A DNA stretch of 43,265 bases. It comes from CAG-390 sp045543615 (GTDB lineage: Bacteria > Bacillota > Clostridia > Oscillospirales > CAG-272). Shown in pieces: positions 1 through 6,202 of the stretch. The stretch spans positions 1 to 43,265 of the forward strand of contig JAZPXL010000054.1 of assembly GCA_045543615.1 (NCBI GenBank), written 5' to 3'. Below the pieces are notes generated by a model. That model saw only the letters and a program-made list of their open reading frames with translations, was not told the DNA's origin and did no database searches. Numbering within the stretch: the stretch's first letter is position 1; each line of letters opens with the position of its first letter. Position numbers and translations under genes: made by a program.

Positions 1-20
1 GAAATGCCTTTGTGTTTTTA

Positions 21-1733
21 TCAGTCAATCGACTTATCTATGCTGAAGCGTGTGATTTTTCTTGATGTGTTCTTTGTAAACTCGGTCTTACGGATCTTGA
101 CAAGTCCGACCTTCTTATAAGGTGCCATTCTGTTATTAGCAGCTCTGACGTGCTCGTTGAAATATTCCTGAATATCAACAACTCCGTCGGCCTCAAGCTG
201 TTCGTAGTCGGGGTAAATCTCGGCTACTATAACTTCCTTTTCGGGATTTGCTCGGCTCTCGCCTGCGTATACTACCACCTCAAGCACGCCACGGATCCTT
301 GAAATCTCCGTCTCGATCTCCTCAGGATATACATTCTTGCCGTTTGAGAAGATGATAAGGTTCTTAAGTCTGCCCGTGATATACAGCCAGCCCTCTTCAT
401 CAAGCTTACCATAGTCGCCCGTGTGGAAAAATCCCTCGTCATCAAATACGGCACGTGTTGCTTCCTCGTCCTCATAATAGCCCATCATTACATTGGGACC
501 CTTGACGCAGATTTCGCCCTCGCCGTTCTCGTCAGGCTCGTAAATCTTGACCTCCTCGCCGATAATGGGAAGTCCTACGCTTCCGTCCTTCTGCCACTCG
601 TTGCGATTACAGCTTACAAGCGGTGCGCACTCGGTAATTCCGTAGCCGTTGAGGACGGTGATGCCTATGTCATTGAAAAAGTCAATAATATCCTGGTTGA
701 GCGCAGCTCCACCACAAATTATCATCTCAAGCTTGCCACCGAATGTCTGGTGAACCTGTGCAAAGAGGCGGCGGCGCATATCAATACCAACCTTCATAAG
801 CGCACGGCTTATCTTAAGACCCTTCTTCAGCTTCTTGTCAGCACCCGTCTTCTCGGCAGTTGCCCAAATTCGACGGTAAAGCGTCTCAACGAAGAGTGGA
901 ACGAGAACAAGATGCGTAGGCTTCTGCTCTGCAAGCTCACGAAGCAGATACTTGATACCCGATGTGATATAAACCTCACAGCCCTGCGCATAGTGACCTA
1001 CATAGTTTACGGTCGAGCCGAAGGTGTGGTGAGGGGGAAGCACGTTGAGCGTCTTTCTTGTGATGTCAAACAGGTACATTCCCTGTGTCATATCACTTAC
1101 AATGTTCTTCTGGCTGAGCATTACGCCCTTGCCCTTGCCCGTTGTTCCCGATGTAAATACTATCGTTGCAAGTCTGTCGGGGTCAATTTCGTAATCATAA
1201 TACGAATTGTCACCCTCGGCAAATCTCTTGCCACCACTTGCCATAAGCTCGTCAATCGTTCTGTCCGTCTCGCAAAGCTTCTCGCCGTTAATACAAACAT
1301 AAAGCTCTGCCTTTGTGTTCTCACGGATAAAGTCAAGCTTGCCACCAAGCTCCTCACCGTAGAAAACGGCGTAGCATCCGGCTCTCTCCATCGTTGCGGC
1401 GAGATCGGGCGCAGGCATTTCCTTATCGAGAGGAACTGTTACAGCACCCATAGCCATCAGCGAAAAATACGAATATATCCATCCTTTCGATGCGCCACCG
1501 ATGATTGCAACCTTGCGCTCGCAAAGTCCAAGTGCGATCTCCTCAGTTCCGAGATTGCGAATGTCATCTCTCGCCTGAGCGTATGTCACGCTGACTGTCT
1601 CCTTGTCGGTAGGCTTGACCTTATACGAAATTGCAGGCTTGTCGGGGAAATTTCTCGCCGACTGCTCCACCATTACTCTAAAATCACGAAATACTGTTGT
1701 CTGATACAGGGGGTATGCTTTTCTTCTGTTCAT
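21..1733 (-). CDS. Long-chain acyl-CoA synthetase-like AMP-binding protein
   Basis: A 570-residue member of the adenylate-forming superfamily, predicted to activate a fatty or other carboxylic acid with ATP and CoA. Visible motifs are the phosphate-binding loop TIVFTSGTTGKGKGVMLS near residues 190-207, the adenine/acyl-site motif LNGYGITECAPL, and the hinge region HTGDYGKLDEEGWLYITGR followed by LKNLIIFSNGKNVYPEEIE. Length and motif order fit long-chain acyl-CoA synthetases rather than peptide synthetase modules. The ATG is preceded by AGGAG at good spacing and by its own promoter, so it appears monocistronic. The stop lies 20 bases from the window edge, so its terminator is not seen. Chain-length specificity cannot be read from sequence; o-succinylbenzoate or other acyl ligases are alternatives but fit less well. 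Confidence 0.88.
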   Translation of the reverse strand: MNRRKAYPLYQTTVFRDFRVMVEQSARNFPDKPAISYKVKPTDKETVSVTYAQARDDIRNLGTEEIALGLCERKVAIIGGASKGWIYSYFSLMAMGAVTVPLDKEMPAPDLAATMERAGCYAVFYGEELGGKLDFIRENTKAELYVCINGEKLCETDRTIDELMASGGKRFAEGDNSYYDYEIDPDRLATIVFTSGTTGKGKGVMLSQKNIVSDMTQGMYLFDITRKTLNVLPPHHTFGSTVNYVGHYAQGCEVYITSGIKYLLRELAEQKPTHLVLVPLFVETLYRRIWATAEKTGADKKLKKGLKISRALMKVGIDMRRRLFAQVHQTFGGKLEMIICGGAALNQDIIDFFNDIGITVLNGYGITECAPLVSCNRNEWQKDGSVGLPIIGEEVKIYEPDENGEGEICVKGPNVMMGYYEDEEATRAVFDDEGFFHTGDYGKLDEEGWLYITGRLKNLIIFSNGKNVYPEEIETEISRIRGVLEVVVYAGESRANPEKEVIVAEIYPDYEQLEADGVVDIQEYFNEHVRAANNRMAPYKKVGLVKIRKTEFTKNTSRKITRFSIDKSID

Positions 1734-1770
1734 TTTGTATCTCCTGTAAATATGATATCTTTATGATTTT

Positions 1771-1799
1771 ATTATACTATTTGACACAAAAACAGTCAA
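1771..1799 (-). promoter_or_regulatory. Sigma-70-type promoter of the acyl-CoA synthetase gene
   Basis: On the minus strand TTGACT (1794-1799) is followed after 17 bases by a perfect TATAAT (1771-1776), about 38 bases upstream of the ATG at 1733. Confidence 0.75.
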
Positions 1800-1823
1800 C
1801 CTACTTATAAAAAAACATATAAA

Positions 1824-1852
1824 CTGACAGTAGAGTGGCATTCTACTGTCAG
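1824..1852 (-). terminator. Hairpin terminator after the glycerate kinase gene
   Basis: An 11-bp stem (arms 1824-1834 and 1842-1852, 7-base loop) lies just past the glycerate kinase stop. On the minus strand it is followed by an interrupted T-rich run. Probable intrinsic terminator; the U-tract is imperfect. Confidence 0.55.
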
Positions 1853-1857
1853 TAGAG

Positions 1858-2967
1858 TCAAAGCTTTCCTGCCCTTATCGCATCAAAAACACGACTTAAC
1901 GCCATCAAATACGTCTCTTCGGCTTCTCTCTTGCTTGAAGGCAGAGTTTTTGAGCATTCAAAAATTCCCCTTACGCACAAACGCTCAAGAACGCCACAGT
2001 CAACGTCCCCACCCGTCGCACCGACCAACAAAACGGACGGTACGCCTCTTTGTGAGGTGCGTGAAAGTACACCCATCACAGCCTTTCCCGTAAGACTTTG
2101 GCTGTCAAACCTGCCCTCGCCCGTGATGACGAGGTCTATGCCGTCAAGGTAGGAATCGAAGTCGATGGTGTCAAGCACAGTTTGAATACCGCTGACAATT
2201 CTGCCGCCAAGATATAGTGCCATCGCGCCAATTCCACCGGCTGCTCCACCACCACAGGCTTTGCCGATGCTACCACCGAGCAGGCGTGCAAGATTTGAAA
2301 GTGCGCGCTCGTTTTCCTCGATCTCAGCGTCGCCGGCACCCTTTTGTGCAGCGTACACCCTTGCCGCACTCATCTCTCCCGAGAGCGTGACGTTTGTGTC
2401 CGATAGCACCAAAAGCTCGCACTTGTCAAACAACGGCTCGTGTGGTTTTTCTATTTTAACTATATCTTTGGCAGTTCTGCCGTTAGGTACGAATGATTTG
2501 CCGTTCTTATCATAAAAGCGCACGCCGAGTGAATACGCCATACCACAACCACCGTCGGACGAGCCACTTCCACCGAGGCAGAGGAGGATGCGAACAGCAC
2601 CATTGTTTTTTGCAGACAAAACAAGCTCTCCAACGCCACGGGTGTCGGCAGAGAGGACATCACGCCTTTCGTTTAGCATAAGACCACACGCAGCAGCCGA
2701 CTCAACGATCGCCGTACCATCTCCAAGCAAAAGATATCTCGCTTTTATTGGGCGCATATAGTGGTCGGATGTGGAAATTTCGACGATTTTGCCGCCAAGG
2801 ATGTTAAATATACAATCAAGGCTGCCGTCTCCACCGTCCGTTATGGGCAGAGTCCTGACGCAGAGGTCGGGATAACGCTCACAGGCGAGAGCTTTTGCAA
2901 GGCGACAGATGTCCATCTGCGTAAGCGTGCCCTTGAATGAGTCCGATGCAACTAAAATATTCTTCAT
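1858..2967 (-). CDS. glxK: Glycerate kinase, GarK/GlxK family
   Basis: A 369-residue protein matching the type-1 glycerate kinase family, which phosphorylates D-glycerate to 2-phosphoglycerate with ATP. The N-terminus MKNILVASDSFKGTLTQ is the family signature. Further in come ITDGGDGSLDCI, a glycine-rich CLGGSGSSDGGCGMAYSLG segment and VITGEGRFDSQSLTGKAV, all typical of the fold. Length is normal (about 370-380). The ATG has a GGAGG site nine bases upstream. It is a single gene with its own promoter and terminator, and neighbours do not identify the glycerate source. Whether the product is 2- or 3-phosphoglycerate cannot be settled from sequence; the family is usually 2-phosphoglycerate-forming. 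Confidence 0.9.
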   Translation of the reverse strand: MKNILVASDSFKGTLTQMDICRLAKALACERYPDLCVRTLPITDGGDGSLDCIFNILGGKIVEISTSDHYMRPIKARYLLLGDGTAIVESAAACGLMLNERRDVLSADTRGVGELVLSAKNNGAVRILLCLGGSGSSDGGCGMAYSLGVRFYDKNGKSFVPNGRTAKDIVKIEKPHEPLFDKCELLVLSDTNVTLSGEMSAARVYAAQKGAGDAEIEENERALSNLARLLGGSIGKACGGGAAGGIGAMALYLGGRIVSGIQTVLDTIDFDSYLDGIDLVITGEGRFDSQSLTGKAVMGVLSRTSQRGVPSVLLVGATGGDVDCGVLERLCVRGIFECSKTLPSSKREAEETYLMALSRVFDAIRAGKL

Positions 2968-2984
2968 TTCTGCCCTCCTTTTTT

Positions 2985-3013
2985 ATTTTAGTTTATCACA
3001 AAGCGATGCTCAA
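2985..3013 (-). promoter_or_regulatory. Candidate promoter of the glycerate kinase gene
   Basis: Minus strand TTGAGC (3008-3013), 17 bases, then TAAAAT (2985-2990), close upstream of the GGAGG site and ATG. The -10 matches 5 of 6 positions and the -35 is weaker. Confidence 0.45.
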
Positions 3014-3068
3014 ATCAAGCAAAACGGTAAAAAAACATACATTTTGGGCATATATAGTAAAAAAGCTC

Positions 3069-3097
3069 TTGAAAAGAAATGAAAAATAATGTATAAT
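3069..3097 (+). promoter_or_regulatory. Promoter of the lipid kinase gene
   Basis: TTGAAA (3069-3074), 17-base spacer, then a perfect TATAAT (3092-3097), 41 bases before the GTG start at 3139. Confidence 0.7.
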
Positions 3098-3138
3098 TAA
3101 TGTATATCGTCCATCTTTAACGAACTGAGGTAAAACGA

Positions 3139-4038
3139 GTGAAAAATTATTATGTACTCTTCAACCCCCTCGCAGATAATGGAAAATGCGCAGAGCACGT
3201 AAAAAATCTTGATAATATCATCACGGATGGCAAGATTTCTTATGTAAATCTGCTGAATATTGGTAGTTATTACGATTTGTTTTCTTCCATTGATGAGAAC
3301 GATGCTATCATAATTATTGGTGGTGACGGAACTCTCAACAGGTTTTTGAATGACACAAAGGGACTTGACATCAAACAACAGGTGCTCTATTTTGCAGGTG
3401 GAAGCGGCAATGACTTTCTGCACGATATAGGCAAGAGCAAGGGCGAGTCCCCGTTTGATATGACTAAATATATCACCGATCTGCCGACGGTCGAGGTCAA
3501 GGGCAAGGAATATGTGTTCCTCAACGGCGTTGGAGTTGGTATTGACGGATACGTCTGCAACGGTGTTGCAAGGTTCAAGGAAACAAGCGACAAGCCTGTA
3601 AGCTATACGGGAATTGCACTTAAGAGCGTAATTTTTGAGTATAAGCCCTGTGGTGCTACGATTACAATTGACGGAGTGAGCAAGAGATATGAAAAAGTCT
3701 GGCTTGCACCCACGATGAACGGCCGTTTTTGTGGTGGTGGAATGATGCTTGCACCAACACAGAACAGACTCAACCCTGAGGGGCATCTGACGATAGCAAT
3801 TGCACATTCTCTCTCCGTCCCGAGAATACTCTCCATTTTCCCGAGCGTTTTCAAGGGCGAGCAGCTCAAATACAAGAAGTATTATCAATGCTTACACGGT
3901 CACGAGATACACGTTGAGCTTGACAGACCCTATCCGTTCCAGATAGACGGAGAAGTTATACTTGACGTCAGGGAGTACACGGCAAGAAGCCGTAAGATCT
4001 CGCACGAGAGAAGACTTGCCGCAGAGGCGAATAAATAA
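3139..4038 (+). CDS. Diacylglycerol kinase family lipid kinase
   Basis: A 299-residue member of the DAGK catalytic family (DgkB/YegS-like), predicted to phosphorylate diacylglycerol or a related lipid at the membrane face. The nucleotide-binding motif GGDGTLN is at residues 61-67 and the second glycine motif GGSGNDF at 87-93. FLNGVGVGIDGYV and the C-terminal PFQIDGE are also standard family landmarks. The start codon is GTG, with a GAGG site nine bases upstream at 3127-3130; no better ATG exists nearby. It has its own promoter and a strong terminator that it shares with the convergent small gene behind it. The exact lipid substrate is not readable from sequence. Confidence 0.88.
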   Translation: MKNYYVLFNPLADNGKCAEHVKNLDNIITDGKISYVNLLNIGSYYDLFSSIDENDAIIIIGGDGTLNRFLNDTKGLDIKQQVLYFAGGSGNDFLHDIGKSKGESPFDMTKYITDLPTVEVKGKEYVFLNGVGVGIDGYVCNGVARFKETSDKPVSYTGIALKSVIFEYKPCGATITIDGVSKRYEKVWLAPTMNGRFCGGGMMLAPTQNRLNPEGHLTIAIAHSLSVPRILSIFPSVFKGEQLKYKKYYQCLHGHEIHVELDRPYPFQIDGEVILDVREYTARSRKISHERRLAAEANK

Positions 4039-4061
4039 GAGCTTAAATACAAAAAAAGACA

Positions 4062-4090
4062 AGGGCTGTCGCAGAGCGACAGCCCTCTTT
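4062..4090. terminator. Bidirectional intrinsic terminator
   Basis: AGGGCTGTCGC, loop AGA, GCGACAGCCCT (4062-4086), followed by CTTTTT on the plus strand and by a longer T-run on the minus strand. It ends both the lipid kinase gene and the convergent 41-residue peptide gene. Confidence 0.9.
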
Positions 4091-4096
4091 TATTCA

Positions 4097-4222
4097 TCAG
4101 AGACAGCCACAACCGCAGCCACAGCCATTACCCTGGCTTGTGAGTGCGAGTACAACAAGGATGGCGATGATTACCCAGATGATGCAATCGTTGTGACAGA
4201 AGAGATCACATAATGCGTTCAT
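4097..4222 (-). CDS. 41-residue single-pass peptide with a Gly-Cys tail
   Basis: A short gene below normal calling limits. It reads MNALCDLFCHNDCIIW, then a hydrophobic stretch VIIAILVVLALTS (about residues 17-29), then QGNGCGCGCGCL and TGA. The ATG has a textbook GGAGG site (4229-4233 read on the minus strand) six bases upstream. The gene is closed by the bidirectional terminator at 4062-4090. The layout suggests a cysteine-bearing N-terminus, one membrane-spanning helix and an alternating Gly-Cys tail that could bind metal or carry disulfides or thioethers. Small peptides of the form short-Cys-head, TM, Cys-rich tail occur in Clostridia, but I cannot assign a function. Evidence for coding: strong start signal, coherent TM and tail, own terminator. 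No maturation or transport genes are adjacent. Confidence 0.72.
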   Translation of the reverse strand: MNALCDLFCHNDCIIWVIIAILVVLALTSQGNGCGCGCGCL

Positions 4223-4393
4223 AGTAGTCCTCCAATAGATTGAGAAAATTCAGAAAGGTAAACAGTCAGACGCATCGTCTGCCTGCGCCCGACATTATCA
4301 AACCCTTCTCGATATCATATTATGTCGATTAGAAAAGAAAGGTGACAAAAAAGTTGAGATAACGCTTTCTTTGGGCATCGTTTGGGGTGTTCT
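4223..4393. other. Intergenic leader region with a small hairpin
   Basis: This 171-bp stretch lies upstream of the small peptide gene. It contains a perfect 6-bp hairpin, CAGACG-CAT-CGTCTG (4267-4281), which would sit in that gene's 5' leader. AT-rich -10-like sequences occur around 4310-4325 on the minus strand, but no convincing -35 pair was found. Nothing else is recognised. Confidence 0.4.
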
Positions 4394-4590
4394 GCTATCA
4401 TCAGCCCGAATGGGCTGTATATCATCAAGGCGAACCCTTGTATATCATCACACCGAAGGTGTGTATATCATCAATCCCGCAGGGATTGTATATCATCACG
4501 CCGTCAGGCGTGTATGGAATCAATGCGCTTGCGCATTGTATGGCATCTGCAGCTTGCCTGCGGTATGGAATCACGCCGTCAGGCGTGTAT
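4394..4590 (+). repeat. Mini-hairpin array A (eight units, TATATCATCA linkers)
   Basis: Tandem units of about 25-28 bp. A nearly constant linker (TATATCATCA, drifting to TATGGAATCA) alternates with short palindromes whose arms differ from unit to unit but stay complementary. Examples: CAGCCC-GAAT-GGGCTG (4402-4417), CACACC-GAA-GGTGTG (4449-4463), CAATCCC-GCA-GGGATTG (4472-4488), CACGCC-GTCA-GGCGTG (4497-4512 and again near 4572-4587), and CTGCAG-CTTGC-CTGCGG near 4547-4563, which contains a G.T wobble. One unit, CAAGG-CGAAC-CCTTG (4426-4440), looks like a one-base-decayed copy of CAAGGC-GAA-GCCTTG in array B. No protein-coding character; ORFs across it are repeat translations. Confidence 0.85.
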
Positions 4591-4656
4591 CCCTCCCTCT
4601 CCGTCACGCCAAAGGCGAAATTCCCGTGTTATTTGTGGATTAAACAGAGATTTCTG

Positions 4657-4716
4657 TGTTATAATTGCAAATTCAAATCAAATATAGGCACACCCAAAGG
4701 GTGTGTTTTCTTTTTT
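4657..4716 (+). other. Possible tiny transcription unit: extended -10 promoter and terminator
   Basis: An extended -10 element, TGTTATAAT (4657-4665), is followed about 24 bases later by CACACCC-AAA-GGGTGTG (4689-4705) and TTTTCTTTTTT (4706-4716), a canonical intrinsic terminator. If transcribed, the RNA would be about 45 nt. A small inverted repeat, ACAGA-GATT-TCTGT, overlaps the region upstream of the -10. No good -35 is present, and the hairpin resembles the neighbouring array units, so this may be only a repeat unit. Confidence 0.4.
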
Positions 4717-4802
4717 GCTGATATCCCCTATGTTCCCCCTCGGGGGATGGCGAGGGGGTGAGTGCGATAGCACTCGGGGGTGTGGGTGGGTGGCAGGGGT
4801 GG
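4717..4802. repeat. G-rich repeat block with hairpins
   Basis: Contains a CCCCCTCGGGGG-like palindrome near 4735-4745 and GAGTGC-GATA-GCACTC (4760-4775), the latter again closed by a C-(GNNA)-G loop. G-runs continue to 4800. No gene is recognised. Confidence 0.55.
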
Positions 4803-5010
4803 ATGTATCACGGCAAGGACGTGTATATCATCAAGGCGAAGCCTTGTATCATTTGTGCCGCAGGCGCAACATCATTGATGCGAAGCATCACATCATTTGC
4901 GACACCGTCGCAACATCATTTGTGCCGTAGGCACATCATCATTTGCACGAAGTGCAACATCATCACGCCGTCAGGCGTGTATCCCTCCCTCTCCGTCACG
5001 CCGTTGGCGT
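4803..5010 (+). repeat. Mini-hairpin array B (about eight units, ATCATTTG-type linkers)
   Basis: Second tandem array. Linkers are TATATCATCA, grading into CATCATTTG. Hairpins: CAAGGC-GAA-GCCTTG (4832-4846), TTGTGCC-GCA-GGCGCAA (4853-4869, one G.T pair), TGATGC-GAA-GCATCA (4876-4890), TTGCGAC-ACC-GTCGCAA (4897-4913), TGTGCC-GTA-GGCACA (4921-4935), TTGCAC-GAA-GTGCAA (4943-4957), CACGCC-GTCA-GGCGTG (4964-4979), then CACGCC-GTT-GGCGTG near 4997-5011. The first unit (CACG...CGTG, near 4809-4823) is imperfect. Stems differ but remain paired; loops are mostly GNA or GNNA closed by C-G. Confidence 0.85.
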
Positions 5011-5058
5011 GCCACCTCCCTTTACACAAAGGAGGCTTTCTGTTGTCCACCGTTTTGA
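5011..5058. repeat. Short module with CCTCC...GGAGG hairpin
   Basis: Follows array B. The palindrome CCTCCCTTT-ACAC-AAAGGAGG (with a bulge) leads into GGCTTTCTG, the same tail sequence seen after the other double-hairpin modules in this window (5150, 5440, 5547 and, inverted, 36832 and 36950). Confidence 0.5.
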
Positions 5059-5185
5059 CGTTCTTTTATAGTGTAACTTTTTAATTTTATATTTACTAAA
5101 TCACACCTCATCCACCGCTCTCGCGGTCCCCCTTCTCCAACTGGAGAAGGCTAACTTTTAGGTGGCGTTTCGGTGTTCTGTTTAT
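5059..5185 (+). repeat. 127-bp modular double-hairpin repeat, copy 1
   Basis: Nearly identical to the direct copy at 5455-5581 and to an inverted copy at 36802-36925. Layout: an AT-rich lead (GTTCTTTTATAGTGTAACTT and on to ACTAAATCACACC), hairpin one (CACCGC-TCTC-GCGGTC), hairpin two (CTTCTCC-AACT-GGAGAAG), then GGCT and TTTTAGGTGGCGTTTCGG. No coding function is seen. Confidence 0.8.
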
Positions 5186-5197
5186 CGGCAAGTGCTG

Positions 5198-5297
5198 AAC
5201 ATTATGTTTTTACCATAAGCGCAGGCTTACAGATAGGCTCACTCCGAGAGGGAGCTGTCACCATAGGTGACTGAGGGAGAGTGCGCAACTTTACCTT
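5198..5297 (+). repeat. Interspersed repeat with an exchangeable central hairpin
   Basis: Bases 5227-5259 are an exact 33-base reverse complement of 36621-36653, and similarity continues on both sides (5198-5297 against about 36566-36684). The centre differs: here a short hairpin, TCACC-ATA-GGTGA (near 5257-5269); at the other locus a longer unrelated palindrome. It encodes nothing recognisable. Confidence 0.75.
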
Positions 5298-5454
5298 TTG
5301 TGCAAGCTTTAAATATGTGTGGACTTTGATTTGAAAATATTTAGAGTTTTCTATCTTTAATTTGTGCAAAATCTTCAGTTGCGCACGCTCCTTCCACCAC
5401 TTCCGTGGTCCCCCTTCCTCTCGGAGGAAGGCTAACTATTGGGTAGCGTTTCGG
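5298..5454. repeat. AT-rich spacer and a divergent double-hairpin module
   Basis: 5298-5380 is AT-rich with no recognised signal. 5385-5454 is a divergent member of the double-hairpin family: CCAC-CACTTCC-GTGG, then CTTCCTC-TC-GGAGGAAG, then GGCTAACTATTGGGTAGCG. Compared with copy 1, both stems have changed in a compensated way while the frame is retained. Confidence 0.55.
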
Positions 5455-5581
5455 CGTTCTTTTATAGTGTAACTTTTTAATTTTATATTTACTAAATCAC
5501 ACCTCATCCACCGCTCTCGCGGTCCCCCTTCTCCAACTGGAGAAGGCTTCCTTTTAGGTAGCGTTTCGGTGTTCTGTTTAT
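5455..5581 (+). repeat. 127-bp modular double-hairpin repeat, copy 2
   Basis: Direct repeat of 5059-5185 with only a few differences (for example after GAAGGCT and in GGTAGCG versus GGTGGCG). 5582-5699 beyond it is low-complexity and T-rich with no recognised gene. Confidence 0.8.
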
Positions 5582-5699
5582 GGTCAAAGGCGTTTTGGGG
5601 GTTATGCAAAAGGTGGGGGGTGAGGGGAATTTTTGCATATTATTTTAGATTTTTAGTTTTTTATGTGTTTTTTCTTGTGTGGAAGCCTTGGGCTTGGTG

Positions 5700-6110
5700 T
5701 CAAGGGCAGATCTTTTCTAATTCTGACGAGTCACACTCCAAGATCGTGTCGGAGAAGACGGTGACAAACAAAACTGCTCTGTAAGTCACGCCGCTTTCGC
5801 AATCGAAGTCCACGGACAGAGTAAAGGAGCGGTCGGTTGTGTATATATAGCTTTCGTCCACGTAAATCCAGTCTCCGCCAACAAGCTTATACACGGTCAG
5901 CGCAGCCTCGACGGATTCAACTGAAGAGCTTGCCCAAACTATTCCATTTGCTGTGCCTTCATCGTCTGAGAAAGTGATTTCTGCATTAACGATGGGAATG
6001 TTTGCTGACCGAGCTTCTGCGGCTGCGGTTGTTATGAGTGAAAATGGTGTGAGGGCTATGGCGAGGGAGAGAAGTGTTGCTATTAGCTTTTTGAAATTTT
6101 TGATTTTCAT
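5700..6110 (-). CDS. Small secreted protein of unknown function
   Basis: A 136-residue protein with a clear signal peptide: positively charged start MKIKNFKK, hydrophobic core LIATLLSLAIALTPFSLI, and an Ala-rich cleavage zone TTAAAEA near residues 27-33. The mature part is about 100 residues, acidic, rich in Thr/Ser/Val and likely beta-structured. It ends in a Cys-containing tail (DCESG, ECDSSELEKICP). I recognise no family; the mature region resembles a short Ig-like or carbohydrate-domain strand pattern only loosely. The ATG follows AGGAGGAAAAA. It lies 92 bp downstream of the anti-sigma gene, with a terminator-like hairpin between them, so it may be transcribed by readthrough or from its own promoter. 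Confidence 0.75.
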   Translation of the reverse strand: MKIKNFKKLIATLLSLAIALTPFSLITTAAAEARSANIPIVNAEITFSDDEGTANGIVWASSSVESVEAALTVYKLVGGDWIYVDESYIYTTDRSFTLSVDFDCESGVTYRAVLFVTVFSDTILECDSSELEKICP

Positions 6111-6153
6111 TTTTTCCTCCTTTTTTGAAAATTCCCCTCACCTAAAATATAAC

Positions 6154-6188
6154 AAAAAAAGTGAGAAAATGTTGTCGCATTTTCTCAC
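6154..6188 (-). terminator. Intrinsic terminator after the anti-sigma gene
   Basis: An 11-bp perfect stem (GTGAGAAAATG with CATTTTCTCAC, 6-base loop, 6161-6188) is followed on the minus strand by seven Ts (6154-6160). It separates the sigma/anti-sigma pair from the secreted-protein gene and could act as a partial terminator. Confidence 0.8.
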
Positions 6189-6202
6189 TTTGGTGAAATA
6201 TT

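Noticed and set aside
4394..5010. Hairpin arrays as a CRISPR array
   Set aside because: The constant part is only about 8-11 bases and the variable parts are themselves palindromes; CRISPR has the long repeat constant and the spacers non-palindromic. No cas genes are present.
4371..5084. Several overlapping plus-strand ORFs of 67-124 codons
   Set aside because: They are translations of the repeat arrays (recurring YHHAVRR- or IITPSGVY-like strings in three frames) without ribosome sites.
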